NCBI GenBank assembly: GCA_002292015.1
Contig: DBBD01000130.1
Span: 1-32,939 of the forward strand
Reading direction: 5' to 3'
DNA from: Firmicutes bacterium UBA993
GTDB taxonomy: Bacteria > Bacillota > Dethiobacteria > DTU022
DNA length: 32,939 nt
Below, in pieces: positions 8,661-15,048 of this stretch. Below the pieces are notes generated by a model. That model worked only from the letters and a program-made list of their open reading frames with translations. It was not told where the DNA came from and made no database searches. Numbering within the stretch: the first letter of the stretch is position 1; each line of letters starts with the position of its first letter. A program made the translations under genes and the position numbers.

Positions 8661-9581
8661 TTGAGGTTGATTTTATTGTTCATAGACGGGGTTGGTCTGG
8701 GAGCAGATGCTGCAGAAAATCCTTTCTTTGCCCTGAGAACTCCGGGATTGGATTCCATCCTGGACGGACGGCGTTTTACGGCTGAAACGGTAGGTTATAG
8801 CGGCAACAAGGCAACTCTGCTTGGGCTTGACGCTACTCTTGGCGTTCCCGGCCTGCCTCAAAGCGCTACCGGGCAAGCCTCTATCTTCACCGGGATTAAT
8901 GCTCCCGCTTACCTGGGAGGCCATTTAAACGGGTTTCCCAACTTTAAGCTACGGGGCCTGCTGGCACTTAAAGGTATTTTTAAGCGGTTGCGGCAGATTG
9001 GCTATCGGGTCTGTTTTGCTAATGCCTATCGCCCTCAATTCTTCGACTTATTGGCGAAAGGGTTGCCCGATCATCATTATTCGTGTTCTACGCTGGTCAC
9101 ATATTACGGAGGTATAAAGTTCTTCAGCATGGATGATCTGTTTAACGGTCGGGCTATATATATGGATATTACCAATAATCTGCTAAAATATCAGGATTAT
9201 GAGTTGCCGCAGATTACACCTGAAGAAGGTGCAATGCATCTCGCAAACTTAAGCAGGAAATACGACTTCTGTCTCTTCGAGTATTTTTTAAGCGACTTGG
9301 CCGGCCACCATGCCGATCAGGATCAGGTTGAACAGGTAGTCGATACCCTTGATCGGTTTATCGGGACACTCGCTCTAAATGTTGCCACAGATGATACCTT
9401 TCTAATGGTATGCAGTGATCACGGCAACCTCGAAGACAACGCTGTCAACGATCACACATGTAACCCCGTTCCTCTTCTGATGATCGGCAATCCCGATCTG
9501 CGCCGGTTGATCGGAGATAAAACAGAAAATCTCACCCACCTTCTCGCCGGTGTCGAAAAAGGACTGTCCTGGAAAGGATAG
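8661..9581 (+). CDS. Alkaline-phosphatase-superfamily metalloenzyme (iPGM-like)
   Basis: Two-metal phosphatase/phosphomutase fold, 306 aa, with the superfamily motifs in order: metal-binding D9 (LLFIDGVGLG), nucleophile region LPQSATGQAS (S68/T70), DLAGHHAD, and the metal-binding SDHGNLED near residue 250, followed by DHTCNPVPLL. This is the layout of the metalloenzyme domain shared with cofactor-independent phosphoglycerate mutase. The protein is much shorter than real iPGM (about 510 aa) and lacks its transferase domain, so a phosphoglycerate mutase call is not justified. Substrate unknown. Start uncertain: TTG at 8661 or TTG at 8667, the latter with a weak GAGG just before it. It ends 6 bp before the MBL-fold gene, so the two are probably co-transcribed. 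I see no signal peptide, so it is probably cytoplasmic. Confidence 0.82.
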   Translation: MRLILLFIDGVGLGADAAENPFFALRTPGLDSILDGRRFTAETVGYSGNKATLLGLDATLGVPGLPQSATGQASIFTGINAPAYLGGHLNGFPNFKLRGLLALKGIFKRLRQIGYRVCFANAYRPQFFDLLAKGLPDHHYSCSTLVTYYGGIKFFSMDDLFNGRAIYMDITNNLLKYQDYELPQITPEEGAMHLANLSRKYDFCLFEYFLSDLAGHHADQDQVEQVVDTLDRFIGTLALNVATDDTFLMVCSDHGNLEDNAVNDHTCNPVPLLMIGNPDLRRLIGDKTENLTHLLAGVEKGLSWKG

Positions 9582-9587
9582 AAGGAA

Positions 9588-10214
9588 ATGATTAACGTTG
9601 AAACGATTACAGTCGGCATTTTTGCCACCAACTGCTATTTGGTTTCCTGCCCGTTGACCCAAGAAGCGTTGATCATAGATCCAGGGGCAGGCGGCAAGAA
9701 TATTGTCGCCCTGATTGTACAAAAGCAATTGAAAATCAAATATGTAGTTAACACCCATGGCCATATTGATCATATTGGCGCAAACGGCAGATTAAAAGAA
9801 GAATTTCAGGTTCCGATTCTCCTTTCGGAAAAAGATCTGACGCTATATAACAACCCGGGTTTTGGATTGAGTTTGGTTCTTAAGAAACAGCCCGCACCGG
9901 AGCGTTTTATAAAAGAAGGTGATATAATAGAGTTTGGCGAGCAGACCCTAAAAGTAATCGATACGCCTGGGCACACTGAGGGTGGAATAACTCTGGTTGG
10001 TAACGATTTAGTGTTCTGTGGGGACACACTATTTGCCGGCTCAGTTGGGCGCACTGATTTGGCTGGTGGTTCCCATCCAACTTTGATGAAAAGCATTAAA
10101 GATAAGCTGATGCTCTTGCCTTGGGAGTCACTTGTTTACAGTGGTCATGGCCCGGCAACGACAATCGGGGCAGAAGCGCGGACTAACCCCTTCATTTCCG
10201 GTCTCTATCAGTAA
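9588..10214 (+). CDS. MBL-fold metallo-hydrolase (glyoxalase II-like)
   Basis: Metallo-beta-lactamase fold hydrolase, 208 aa, of the small YcbL/GloB-like type. The metal motif THGHIDH gives H57, H59, D61 and H62. A second His (DTPGHTEGG), the bridging Asp region (FCGDTLFAGSVGRTDL) and a final His (YSGHGPATTIG) complete a dinuclear site. Family members hydrolyse thioesters such as S-lactoylglutathione, or other esters. In an organism that probably lacks glutathione the true substrate is unclear. ATG at 9588 follows AGAAGGAA, 6 bp after the upstream stop. It is not yycJ/walJ: it is shorter and of the GloB-like type, although it sits a few genes from walRK. Confidence 0.88.
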   Translation: MINVETITVGIFATNCYLVSCPLTQEALIIDPGAGGKNIVALIVQKQLKIKYVVNTHGHIDHIGANGRLKEEFQVPILLSEKDLTLYNNPGFGLSLVLKKQPAPERFIKEGDIIEFGEQTLKVIDTPGHTEGGITLVGNDLVFCGDTLFAGSVGRTDLAGGSHPTLMKSIKDKLMLLPWESLVYSGHGPATTIGAEARTNPFISGLYQ

Positions 10215-10520
10215 CACGTTTAATATTTTTAAAAAAGAAGGATTGTCTGATCAAACAGAGAATACATTCTCGCCGATAGAATTATTATTAAATTCCAGGT
10301 GCAAAATATAATTTCATGAATGTTTGTGTAGGACGAATCTGTCGCAGATCCCCTTAAGGCATAAACTATAGGATCAGCTTTTTCCCAACAGAAAACATGA
10401 TACCTTAGCCAAAATCGTTTATTTCGGTGCAAGTACAACTTTGGCCTTAGTAGCTTAATCGACAGCGGGCACATGCTTTTTAAGGCAAGTGGAAATTAAC
10501 AACATAGGTGGTGCGTGGAA
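10215..10520 (+). other. Gene-free region upstream of rho
   Basis: About 300 bp with no convincing gene. Visible elements are a TATAAT at 10307-10312 with a weak -35 (TTATTA, 10285-10290, 16-bp spacer), a small hairpin ATCTG-TCG-CAGAT around 10337-10350, and a 13-codon ATG frame at 10316 without a good ribosome binding site. It may be a long 5' leader of rho, which is autoregulated in several bacteria. No intrinsic terminator with a clear T-tract was found after the MBL gene. Confidence 0.35.
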
Positions 10521-11765
10521 ATGGAAATTGAAAAACTTAAAGAATTAACCTTGGCGGAACTGCATAGTATGGCCAAAGAGCGTGAGATTAAAGGGCAATC
10601 AACGATGCGTAAGCGCGAATTGATTAATGCTCTGAGTGTTATGCTCGAAGAAAGCATAGCGCCGGAGGTAGCTTCCGGCATGTTGGAAATTATGACTGAT
10701 GGTTTTGGGTTTTTAAGGCGCAGGAAATATACATTTTCTGATGACGATATTTACATTTCTGCTTCGCAGATCCGCAGGTTTAACATGCGAACCGGAGACG
10801 TTATCTCCGGCCAGATTCGTCCTCCGAAAGATAACGAACGCTATCATGCACTGCTGCAGGTTGAGGAAGTGAATGGAAACGACCCTGAAAAACTGGCTGG
10901 TCGTCCGGTTTTCACTTCGCTTGTACCGATTCACCCGGACGAGCAGATTAAAATGGAAACAAAACCGCAGATCCTCTCAACGAGGATCATCGACCTTTTG
11001 ATTCCCATCGGTAAGGGACAGCGTGGGCTAATCGTCTCGCCGCCGAAAGCCGGAAAAACGATGCTCTTAAAACAGTTGGCAAACAGTATCTCGGTAAACC
11101 ATCCTGAAATTGAGATGATTATCCTCTTGATTGATGAAAGACCGGAAGAAGTTACCGACATGGAACGTAGCGTTGATGCAGATGTAGTAAGCTCAACGTT
11201 TGATCAGAAGCCGGAAAACCATATCCGTGTTGCTGAGCTGGTTTTGGAGCGTTCACAAAGGCTAGTTGAACAGGGTAGGGATGTGGCGGTTTTGCTTGAC
11301 AGTATTACCAGGCTCACCAGGGCCTATAACCTGGTTATACCACCCAGCGGTAGAACGTTATCCGGTGGCATCGATCCGGGAGCATTCTACAAACCGAAAC
11401 GGTTTTTCGGGGCGGCACGCAATATTGATGGCGGTGGCAGTTTGACCGTTTTGGCAACGGCTATTGTTGAAACCGGTAGCCGGATGGATGATGTGGTTTA
11501 CGAAGAATTCAAAGGTACTGGCAACATGGAGCTGCATCTTGACCGTCGTATTTCTGAGCGGCGTATTTTCCCTGCCATTGATATATCGCGATCCGGAACC
11601 AGGCGGGAAGAGCTGTTGCTTGATGAACATAAAATAGAATTGATGTGGGCTCTGAGGAGGGCGATGGGCAGCAGCACATCGATTGAATTTTTGGAAGCCT
11701 TACTGGACAGGTTGCGCAAAACGAAGTCCAATGAAGACTTTTTAAGCAATATGCACACCATGTAA
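10521..11765 (+). CDS. rho: Transcription termination factor Rho
   Basis: Hexameric RNA-dependent helicase/translocase that ends transcription of untranslated RNAs. The N-terminal Rho helix domain (ELTLAELHSMAKEREIKGQ) is followed by the cold-shock RNA-binding domain (GMLEIMTDGFGFLR, about 55-130) and the RecA-like motor. Walker A is SPPKAGKTMLLK with K179. Walker B is AVLLDSITRLTRAYN, followed by SGGIDP of the Q-loop region. About 414 aa, the compact form without a large N-terminal insertion. ATG at 10521 lies 7 nt after AGGTGGTG (10506-10513); GTG at 10515 would add two residues and is too close to that site. P-loop residues are intact. A strong promoter and a hairpin separate it from rpmE. 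Confidence 0.97.
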   Translation: MEIEKLKELTLAELHSMAKEREIKGQSTMRKRELINALSVMLEESIAPEVASGMLEIMTDGFGFLRRRKYTFSDDDIYISASQIRRFNMRTGDVISGQIRPPKDNERYHALLQVEEVNGNDPEKLAGRPVFTSLVPIHPDEQIKMETKPQILSTRIIDLLIPIGKGQRGLIVSPPKAGKTMLLKQLANSISVNHPEIEMIILLIDERPEEVTDMERSVDADVVSSTFDQKPENHIRVAELVLERSQRLVEQGRDVAVLLDSITRLTRAYNLVIPPSGRTLSGGIDPGAFYKPKRFFGAARNIDGGGSLTVLATAIVETGSRMDDVVYEEFKGTGNMELHLDRRISERRIFPAIDISRSGTRREELLLDEHKIELMWALRRAMGSSTSIEFLEALLDRLRKTKSNEDFLSNMHTM

Positions 11766-11797
11766 AGAAAATTGCATTCAGCCGTGTCTGATGATTC

Positions 11798-11818
11798 AGC
11801 TGTCCATTTTGGACAGCT
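11798..11818 (+). terminator. Perfect 9-bp hairpin after rho
   Basis: AGCTGTCCA (11798-11806) and TGGACAGCT (11810-11818) form a perfect stem with a TTT loop, 33 bp after the rho stop. No T-tract follows (TATCAAG), so it is either a weak terminator, an RNA 3'-end stabiliser, or a dyad-symmetric protein site 32 bp upstream of the rpmE -35 box. Confidence 0.4.
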
Positions 11819-11849
11819 TATCAAGTGCGAGCCGTGAGCGCGCATAGTG

Positions 11850-11878
11850 TTGCATAACAAGAGGCTTTATGCTATTAT
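11850..11878 (+). promoter_or_regulatory. Sigma-A-type promoter for rpmE
   Basis: TTGCAT (11850-11855), a 17-bp spacer and TATTAT (11873-11878), 37 bp before the rpmE ATG. It allows L31 to be expressed separately from rho. Confidence 0.75.
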
Positions 11879-11914
11879 CCTAATCCGAGGGTAGCAGAAG
11901 GAGGAATAGTGTAA

Positions 11915-12112
11915 ATGAAAGCGGAGATCCATCCAAAATATTATAAAACGACAGTTACGTGTGCTTGCGGCGAAACTTTCGAAACAGGATCCACTCGGGA
12001 AAGCATCAAAGTTGAGATCTGTTCGAAATGCCATCCCTTCTTTACCGGGAAACAGAAATTTGTTGATACCGGTGGTCGGGTAGAAAGGTTCAAACGTAAA
12101 TACGGCATGTAA
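11915..12112 (+). CDS. rpmE: 50S ribosomal protein L31 (zinc form)
   Basis: Small ribosomal protein of 65 aa bridging the 50S and 30S subunits. It carries the zinc-ribbon cysteines C16, C18, C36 and C39 (TCACGE and CSKCHP), so it is the zinc-containing C+ form rather than the zinc-independent paralogue. The C-terminal HPFFTGKQKFVDTGGRVERF is diagnostic. ATG at 11915 follows AAGGAGG (11898-11904). It has its own promoter and an intrinsic terminator, so it is a monocistronic unit between rho and prfA, a common order in Bacillota. In related genomes such C+ genes are often switched with a C- copy under zinc limitation; no Zur box was recognised here. Confidence 0.97.
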   Translation: MKAEIHPKYYKTTVTCACGETFETGSTRESIKVEICSKCHPFFTGKQKFVDTGGRVERFKRKYGM

Positions 12113-12118
12113 AGCCCT

Positions 12119-12145
12119 GGGCAGAGCGAAAACTCTGCTCTTTTT
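12119..12145 (+). terminator. Rho-independent terminator of rpmE
   Basis: GCAGAG (12121-12126) pairs with CTCTGC (12133-12138) around a CGAAAA loop, followed at once by TCTTTTT. It begins 8 bp after the rpmE stop. This is the cleanest intrinsic terminator in the window. Confidence 0.85.
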
Positions 12146-12166
12146 CCAGACGAGGAAGTGACTTAA

Positions 12167-12220
12167 ATGACTGTGATAAGCCACAGCGGCGGTCGCCCCG
12201 GGGTGACCGTCGGTGCATGA
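12167..12220 (+). CDS. Possible 17-residue leader ORF overlapping the prfA start
   Basis: ATG at 12167 follows GAGGAAGTG (12152-12160) and opens a frame MTVISHSGGRPGVTVGA ending at TGA 12218-12220, which overlaps the GTG start of prfA (12213). The overlap and the ribosome binding site suggest translational coupling, because the prfA start is otherwise masked by a hairpin. I recognise no family. It could equally be chance, or a remnant of a gene lost between rpmE and prfA; many Clostridia carry a DUF1385 gene there. Confidence 0.35.
   Translation: MTVISHSGGRPGVTVGA
12187..12212 (+). repeat. 26-nt GC-rich inverted repeat abutting the prfA start codon
   Basis: The bases pair symmetrically about 12199/12200 over 13 positions with two G-U wobbles; the core is GGTCGCCCC against GGGGTGACC. 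The right arm ends one base before the prfA GTG, so any prfA ribosome binding site (GGGGTGA) is inside the stem. Confidence 0.75.
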
Positions 12221-13283
12221 GAAGTTAGCGGTAATCGAATCACGTTATGCAGAGCTTGAGAAGCTGCTCAGCGATCCCAAAACCCTTGAACAACGAGAAG
12301 AATGGCTGAAAATGTCCAAGGAGATGGCTTTTGTTGCTTCAGTAGTGGATCTGGCCCGTCTCCATAGCCAAGTTGCTCAAGAGCTTGCAGAAGCAGAGGA
12401 GATGCTTAGCGAATGCGAAGATGCAGAAATGAGCGATTTTCTGCGTAGCGAAGTAGCTACACAAAAACTGAAAAAAGAAAAACTTGAAGAAAAACTTAAG
12501 GAACAACTCTTGCCAAAAGACCCCTACGACGATAAGAACGTCTTCGTTGAGATTAGGGCCGGTACCGGAGGCGAAGAGGCCGCGCTATTTGCCTCCGATT
12601 TGTTGAAAATGTATACACGTTATGCGGAAAAAAGCGGCTATCGGACTGAGGTAATGGACGCAAACGAAACTGATATCGGCGGATATAAGGAAGTTATTTT
12701 GGGTATTGAAGGAAAGGGTGCGTACAGTCGATTGAAATATGAGAGTGGAGTGCACCGTGTCCAAAGGATTCCTTCTACTGAGTCGAGCGGACGGATTCAT
12801 ACTTCGGCCGCCACCGTGGCAGTTATGCCTGAAGCGGAAGAAGTCGAGGTGGAGATCAATCACCAGGATCTGCGGATCGATACTTTTTGTGCTACTGGCC
12901 CCGGTGGACAAAGCGTTAATACCACACAGTCAGCGGTGCGTATAACGCATGTGCCTACTGGTGTTGTTGTAAGCTGCCAGGATGAAAAATCTCAATTGCA
13001 GAACAAGGAAAAAGCACTGCGCATTTTGCGCAGCCGCCTGATGGATAAGTATATCTCGGAACAGAATGCCGAGCTGGCCCAGGCCAGGAAAACCATGGTC
13101 GGCAGCGGTGACCGCAGCGAAAGGATCAGAACTTATAATTTCCCCCAGAACCGGGTAACAGATCACCGGATCGGCCTCACTCTGCATAAAATGGACATGA
13201 TTTTGGCCGGAGATCTGGATGATATCATTGATGAACTGACTGCCAATGAGCGAGCGGAGCAGCTAAAGTCCGGCGGGAGTTAA
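12213..13283 (+). CDS. prfA: Peptide chain release factor 1
   Basis: Class I release factor that reads UAA and UAG stops and triggers peptidyl-tRNA hydrolysis. 356 aa. The GGQ catalytic motif is at residues 231-233 (GPGGQSVNTTQSAVR), and the conserved EIRAGTGGEEAALFA and GVHRVQRIPSTESSGRIHTSAATVAVMPE blocks of domain 2 are present. Helical domain 1 starts MHEKLAVIESRYAELEKLL. The GTG start at 12213 gives the canonical N-terminus but has no free Shine-Dalgarno, because the upstream GGGGTGA lies in a 26-nt inverted repeat. Translation may be coupled to the short ORF at 12167. The next gene, prmC, 8 bp downstream, encodes the methylase that modifies this GGQ glutamine, a classic pair. Confidence 0.97.
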   Translation: MHEKLAVIESRYAELEKLLSDPKTLEQREEWLKMSKEMAFVASVVDLARLHSQVAQELAEAEEMLSECEDAEMSDFLRSEVATQKLKKEKLEEKLKEQLLPKDPYDDKNVFVEIRAGTGGEEAALFASDLLKMYTRYAEKSGYRTEVMDANETDIGGYKEVILGIEGKGAYSRLKYESGVHRVQRIPSTESSGRIHTSAATVAVMPEAEEVEVEINHQDLRIDTFCATGPGGQSVNTTQSAVRITHVPTGVVVSCQDEKSQLQNKEKALRILRSRLMDKYISEQNAELAQARKTMVGSGDRSERIRTYNFPQNRVTDHRIGLTLHKMDMILAGDLDDIIDELTANERAEQLKSGGS

Positions 13284-13291
13284 ACCTGATT

Positions 13292-14170
13292 ATGAAAAGC
13301 ACAGTTAAAGAAGCTCTCGAATGGGCTTCTTTTTGCTTACGTGAAGCAAGTATAAATAATCCCAGGGCCGAAGCAGAACTGCTGCTGGCAAGCGTATTAA
13401 GGACCGATCGTCTTCGTTTGCTAGCCAATAACCTTGATTTATTGGCTGATGAAGAATGCCGGCAAATAGAAGTAGTGTTGAAACGCCGGGTCAATCACGA
13501 ACCGCTGGCTTATATAACCGGAGAGAAATATTTTTACGGTCGCCGGTTTGTTGTCAATCGTGACGTTTTAATCCCACGCCCCGAAACAGAGCTGATTGTT
13601 GAACAGGCTTTGAAATGGGTTAAGATAAGCACTGATCTGTCGGATGGAGGTTTGCGAATCATTGATCTCGGCACCGGAAGCGGTATTCTGGCCATCACCC
13701 TGGCCCTGGAACTTCCTTCGGCAGAAGTTATCGCTGTTGATATTTCTCCTGCAGCCCTGCAGATCGCCAGACAGAATGCTTCCCTACATAACCTGGAAGA
13801 GCGGGTAAACTTTTTCGAGAGCAGCTATTTTGATCTGTTTGATCGTTATTGTCGGCCGCCATTTTTCAACCTGATTGTCAGCAACCCTCCATATATCAGC
13901 CATTACGAACTGGAAGATCTGCCCCCTTCTGTAGCAAATTACGAACCCCGCCTGGCTCTTGATGGCGGGGTAGACGGCCTCGCCAGTTACCGGGCAATCA
14001 TGAAAAAACTACCTGCCTATATTGTGTCACCGGCCTTGGTGGTGGTGGAAATCGGTTCAACTCAGAATCAGGCGGTTAGTAAACTGTTTATAGAAAGCAG
14101 CCTTTTCAGGATGATTGGATGTCGCCGTGATCTGGCTAACCACCCCCGTGTTATCCTCGGCTTGATATGA
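13292..14170 (+). CDS. prmC: Release factor glutamine methyltransferase
   Basis: S-adenosylmethionine-dependent N5-glutamine methyltransferase acting on the GGQ motif of RF1/RF2. 292 aa. The N-terminal helical substrate-binding domain (about 1-75) contains PRAEAELLLASVL. The Rossmann domain shows motif I IIDLGTGSGILAITLA (about 125-140) and the catalytic NPPY at N198-Y201 (SNPPYIS), which binds the target glutamine. IPRPETELIVE is a PrmC/HemK signature. ATG at 13292, 8 bp after prfA, with a weak upstream GGCGGGAG. It is co-transcribed with its substrate gene. It ends in convergent orientation to nikR. Confidence 0.96.
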   Translation: MKSTVKEALEWASFCLREASINNPRAEAELLLASVLRTDRLRLLANNLDLLADEECRQIEVVLKRRVNHEPLAYITGEKYFYGRRFVVNRDVLIPRPETELIVEQALKWVKISTDLSDGGLRIIDLGTGSGILAITLALELPSAEVIAVDISPAALQIARQNASLHNLEERVNFFESSYFDLFDRYCRPPFFNLIVSNPPYISHYELEDLPPSVANYEPRLALDGGVDGLASYRAIMKKLPAYIVSPALVVVEIGSTQNQAVSKLFIESSLFRMIGCRRDLANHPRVILGLI

Positions 14171-14180
14171 TTGCTTAAAA

Positions 14181-14200
14181 AGTTGCTTATATGAGCAGCT
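14181..14200 (-). terminator. Shared terminator between convergent prmC and nikR
   Basis: AGTTGCT (14181-14187) pairs with AGCAGCT (14194-14200), with one wobble and a six-base loop. On the - strand the stem is followed by TTTTTAAG, a reasonable terminator for nikR. On the + strand the tail is CTTTCAATT, which is weaker for prmC. Only 33 bp lie between the two genes. Confidence 0.65.
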
Positions 14201-14203
14201 CTT

Positions 14204-14623
14204 TCAATTCAACTCTTTGCCGGTGGAAGTGATTGTCAGTTTGCCGTGCTTGACACCTTTAACCCCAATCAGGCGGTTGGCCAACTGCTTTGCTTCGCCT
14301 GCCGGACCCTTGATCACCATCACTTCGAGACAGTGTTCATGCTCCAAATGAACATGCATCACCGAAACAATAAGATCATGATGTTCGTGCTGCACTTCAA
14401 GCAGCAGATCGCTTAACCCGCGAACATGGTGGTTGTAGATAATCGTTATTGTTCCAGCCACTTCTTCTTCATCACGAGACCAGTCTATTTCCACCAGCTG
14501 GTTGCGAATCATATCCCTGATTGCTTCGGAGCGGTTTGGAAATCCACGCTTTACTATTTCCTTATCCAGCCTATCCAGAAGTCTCTTTTCCATTGATATA
14601 CCGAACCGAATCAAATCAGGCAT
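14204..14623 (-). CDS. nikR: Nickel-responsive regulator NikR
   Basis: Ribbon-helix-helix repressor with a C-terminal ACT-like nickel-binding domain, 139 aa. The N-terminal RHH (LIRFGISMEKRLLDRLDKEI and RSEAIRDMIRNQL) binds DNA. The metal site is complete: H79, H90, H92 and C98, spaced exactly as His76, His87, His89 and Cys95 of E. coli NikR. High-affinity Ni(II) sensing is therefore likely; the family represses nickel uptake. Two adjacent ATGs exist after GGGAGGTGG; the second (14623) has the better spacing, and the first would add one Met. Upstream frame extension lacks a binding site. No nickel transporter or nickel enzyme gene is in the window, so its targets lie elsewhere. It is the only leftward gene here. 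Confidence 0.92.
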   Translation of the reverse strand: MPDLIRFGISMEKRLLDRLDKEIVKRGFPNRSEAIRDMIRNQLVEIDWSRDEEEVAGTITIIYNHHVRGLSDLLLEVQHEHHDLIVSVMHVHLEHEHCLEVMVIKGPAGEAKQLANRLIGVKGVKHGKLTITSTGKELN

Positions 14624-14651
14624 CATGCCACCTCCCGGGTTATTTGAAAAG

Positions 14652-14660
14652 ATTATAGCA
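14652..14660 (-). promoter_or_regulatory. Extended -10 promoter of nikR
   Basis: On the - strand TGC-TATAAT (extended -10, TGn plus a perfect hexamer) lies about 29 bp upstream of the nikR start. No good -35 box is visible at 17 bp, which is usual for extended -10 promoters. No GTATGA-type NikR dyad was found around it. Confidence 0.6.
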
Positions 14661-14748
14661 CACACAGAGATAGTCACACCTTAATGTCATTTATCGTTAA
14701 CAGAAGCCCGAATCGCAATCATAAGAAAAGATTACCGGGTAGTAAAAA

Positions 14749-14777
14749 TTGAAATAACGGGGGCAGTGCTCTATAAT
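14749..14777 (+). promoter_or_regulatory. Strong sigma-A-type promoter upstream of ywlC
   Basis: TTGAAA (14749-14754), a 17-bp spacer and TATAAT (14772-14777). Transcription should start near 14784, about 265 nt before the ywlC ATG, leaving a long structured leader. A second TATAAT overlaps at 14780-14785. Confidence 0.8.
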
Positions 14778-14783
14778 TTATAA

Positions 14784-15045
14784 TGAGTAAACACGAGAGT
14801 TGTTGGGGTATCCAATGCTGGTTTAATCAGTAAACCGGAATTTATTTTTAGCACTCTCGGCGGGTGGGGGCTTGTCCCTGATGGTATCGGGAACATGACT
14901 TCCGCTATACAAAAAACAGGCCGAAGGTTTTTCTTAGGCTGTAGTGATCTACTTTGTTCTAATTGGCAACTTGGAACGGGTTGCCGAATATGCCGTGCAT
15001 GTTGCGCAACTGGCCCCAAAAGAGTAGCCGGTCGGAAGAGGTAAA
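14784..15045 (+). ncRNA. Structured 5' leader or small RNA upstream of ywlC, class unknown
   Basis: No protein gene fits here. A closed domain is visible: P1 CGAGAGT (14794-14800) with ACTCTCG (14853-14859) encloses P2 TTGG/CCAA (14803-14815) and P3 CTGGTTTA/TAAACCGG (14818-14838). Next come P4 CCTGAT/ATCGGG (14877-14891) and a bulged stem at 14916-14942. The latter overlaps an alternative hairpin (CTTC 14899-14902 with GAAG 14923-14926) that runs into TTTTT (14928-14932). Further on are GGCAAC/GTTGCC (14965-14985) and the palindrome GTTGCGCAAC (15001-15010). The multi-helix domain followed by competing hairpins resembles a riboswitch or attenuator. I cannot match it to a class I know: no T-box, cobalamin, TPP or fluoride core motif was recognised. 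Confidence 0.5.
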
Positions 15046-15048
15046 CGG

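Noticed and set aside
8661..9581. Annotation as phosphoglycerate mutase
   Set aside because: The protein has the metal domain only, and 306 aa is too short for cofactor-independent phosphoglycerate mutase.
9588..10214. walJ/yycJ, the MBL gene of the wal operon
   Set aside because: The length and motifs match small GloB-like hydrolases, and it is separated from walRK by several genes.
10429..10460. tmRNA-like tag end (a frame reading ...LALVA followed by TAA, with TAGCTTAATCGACAGC)
   Set aside because: No tRNA-like ends, no GGTTCGA T-arm and no CCA are present within reach, so it is a chance resemblance.
12739..12945. Open frame inside prfA on the same strand
   Set aside because: Shadow frame of the conserved RF1 core; no independent start signal.
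14627..14748. NikR operator dyad of the GTATGA-N16-TCATAC type
   Set aside because: Searched by eye in the nikR-ywlC spacer; no convincing dyad was found.
14771..15019. Open frame on the - strand across the ywlC leader
   Set aside because: No ribosome binding site and low-complexity content; the region is better explained by RNA structure and a + strand promoter.
14784..15045. T-box, 6S RNA, SRP RNA or fluoride riboswitch
   Set aside because: The T-box GGGTGG-ACCGCG core, the SRP tetraloop region and the fluoride core were not found; some G-rich similarity is not enough.
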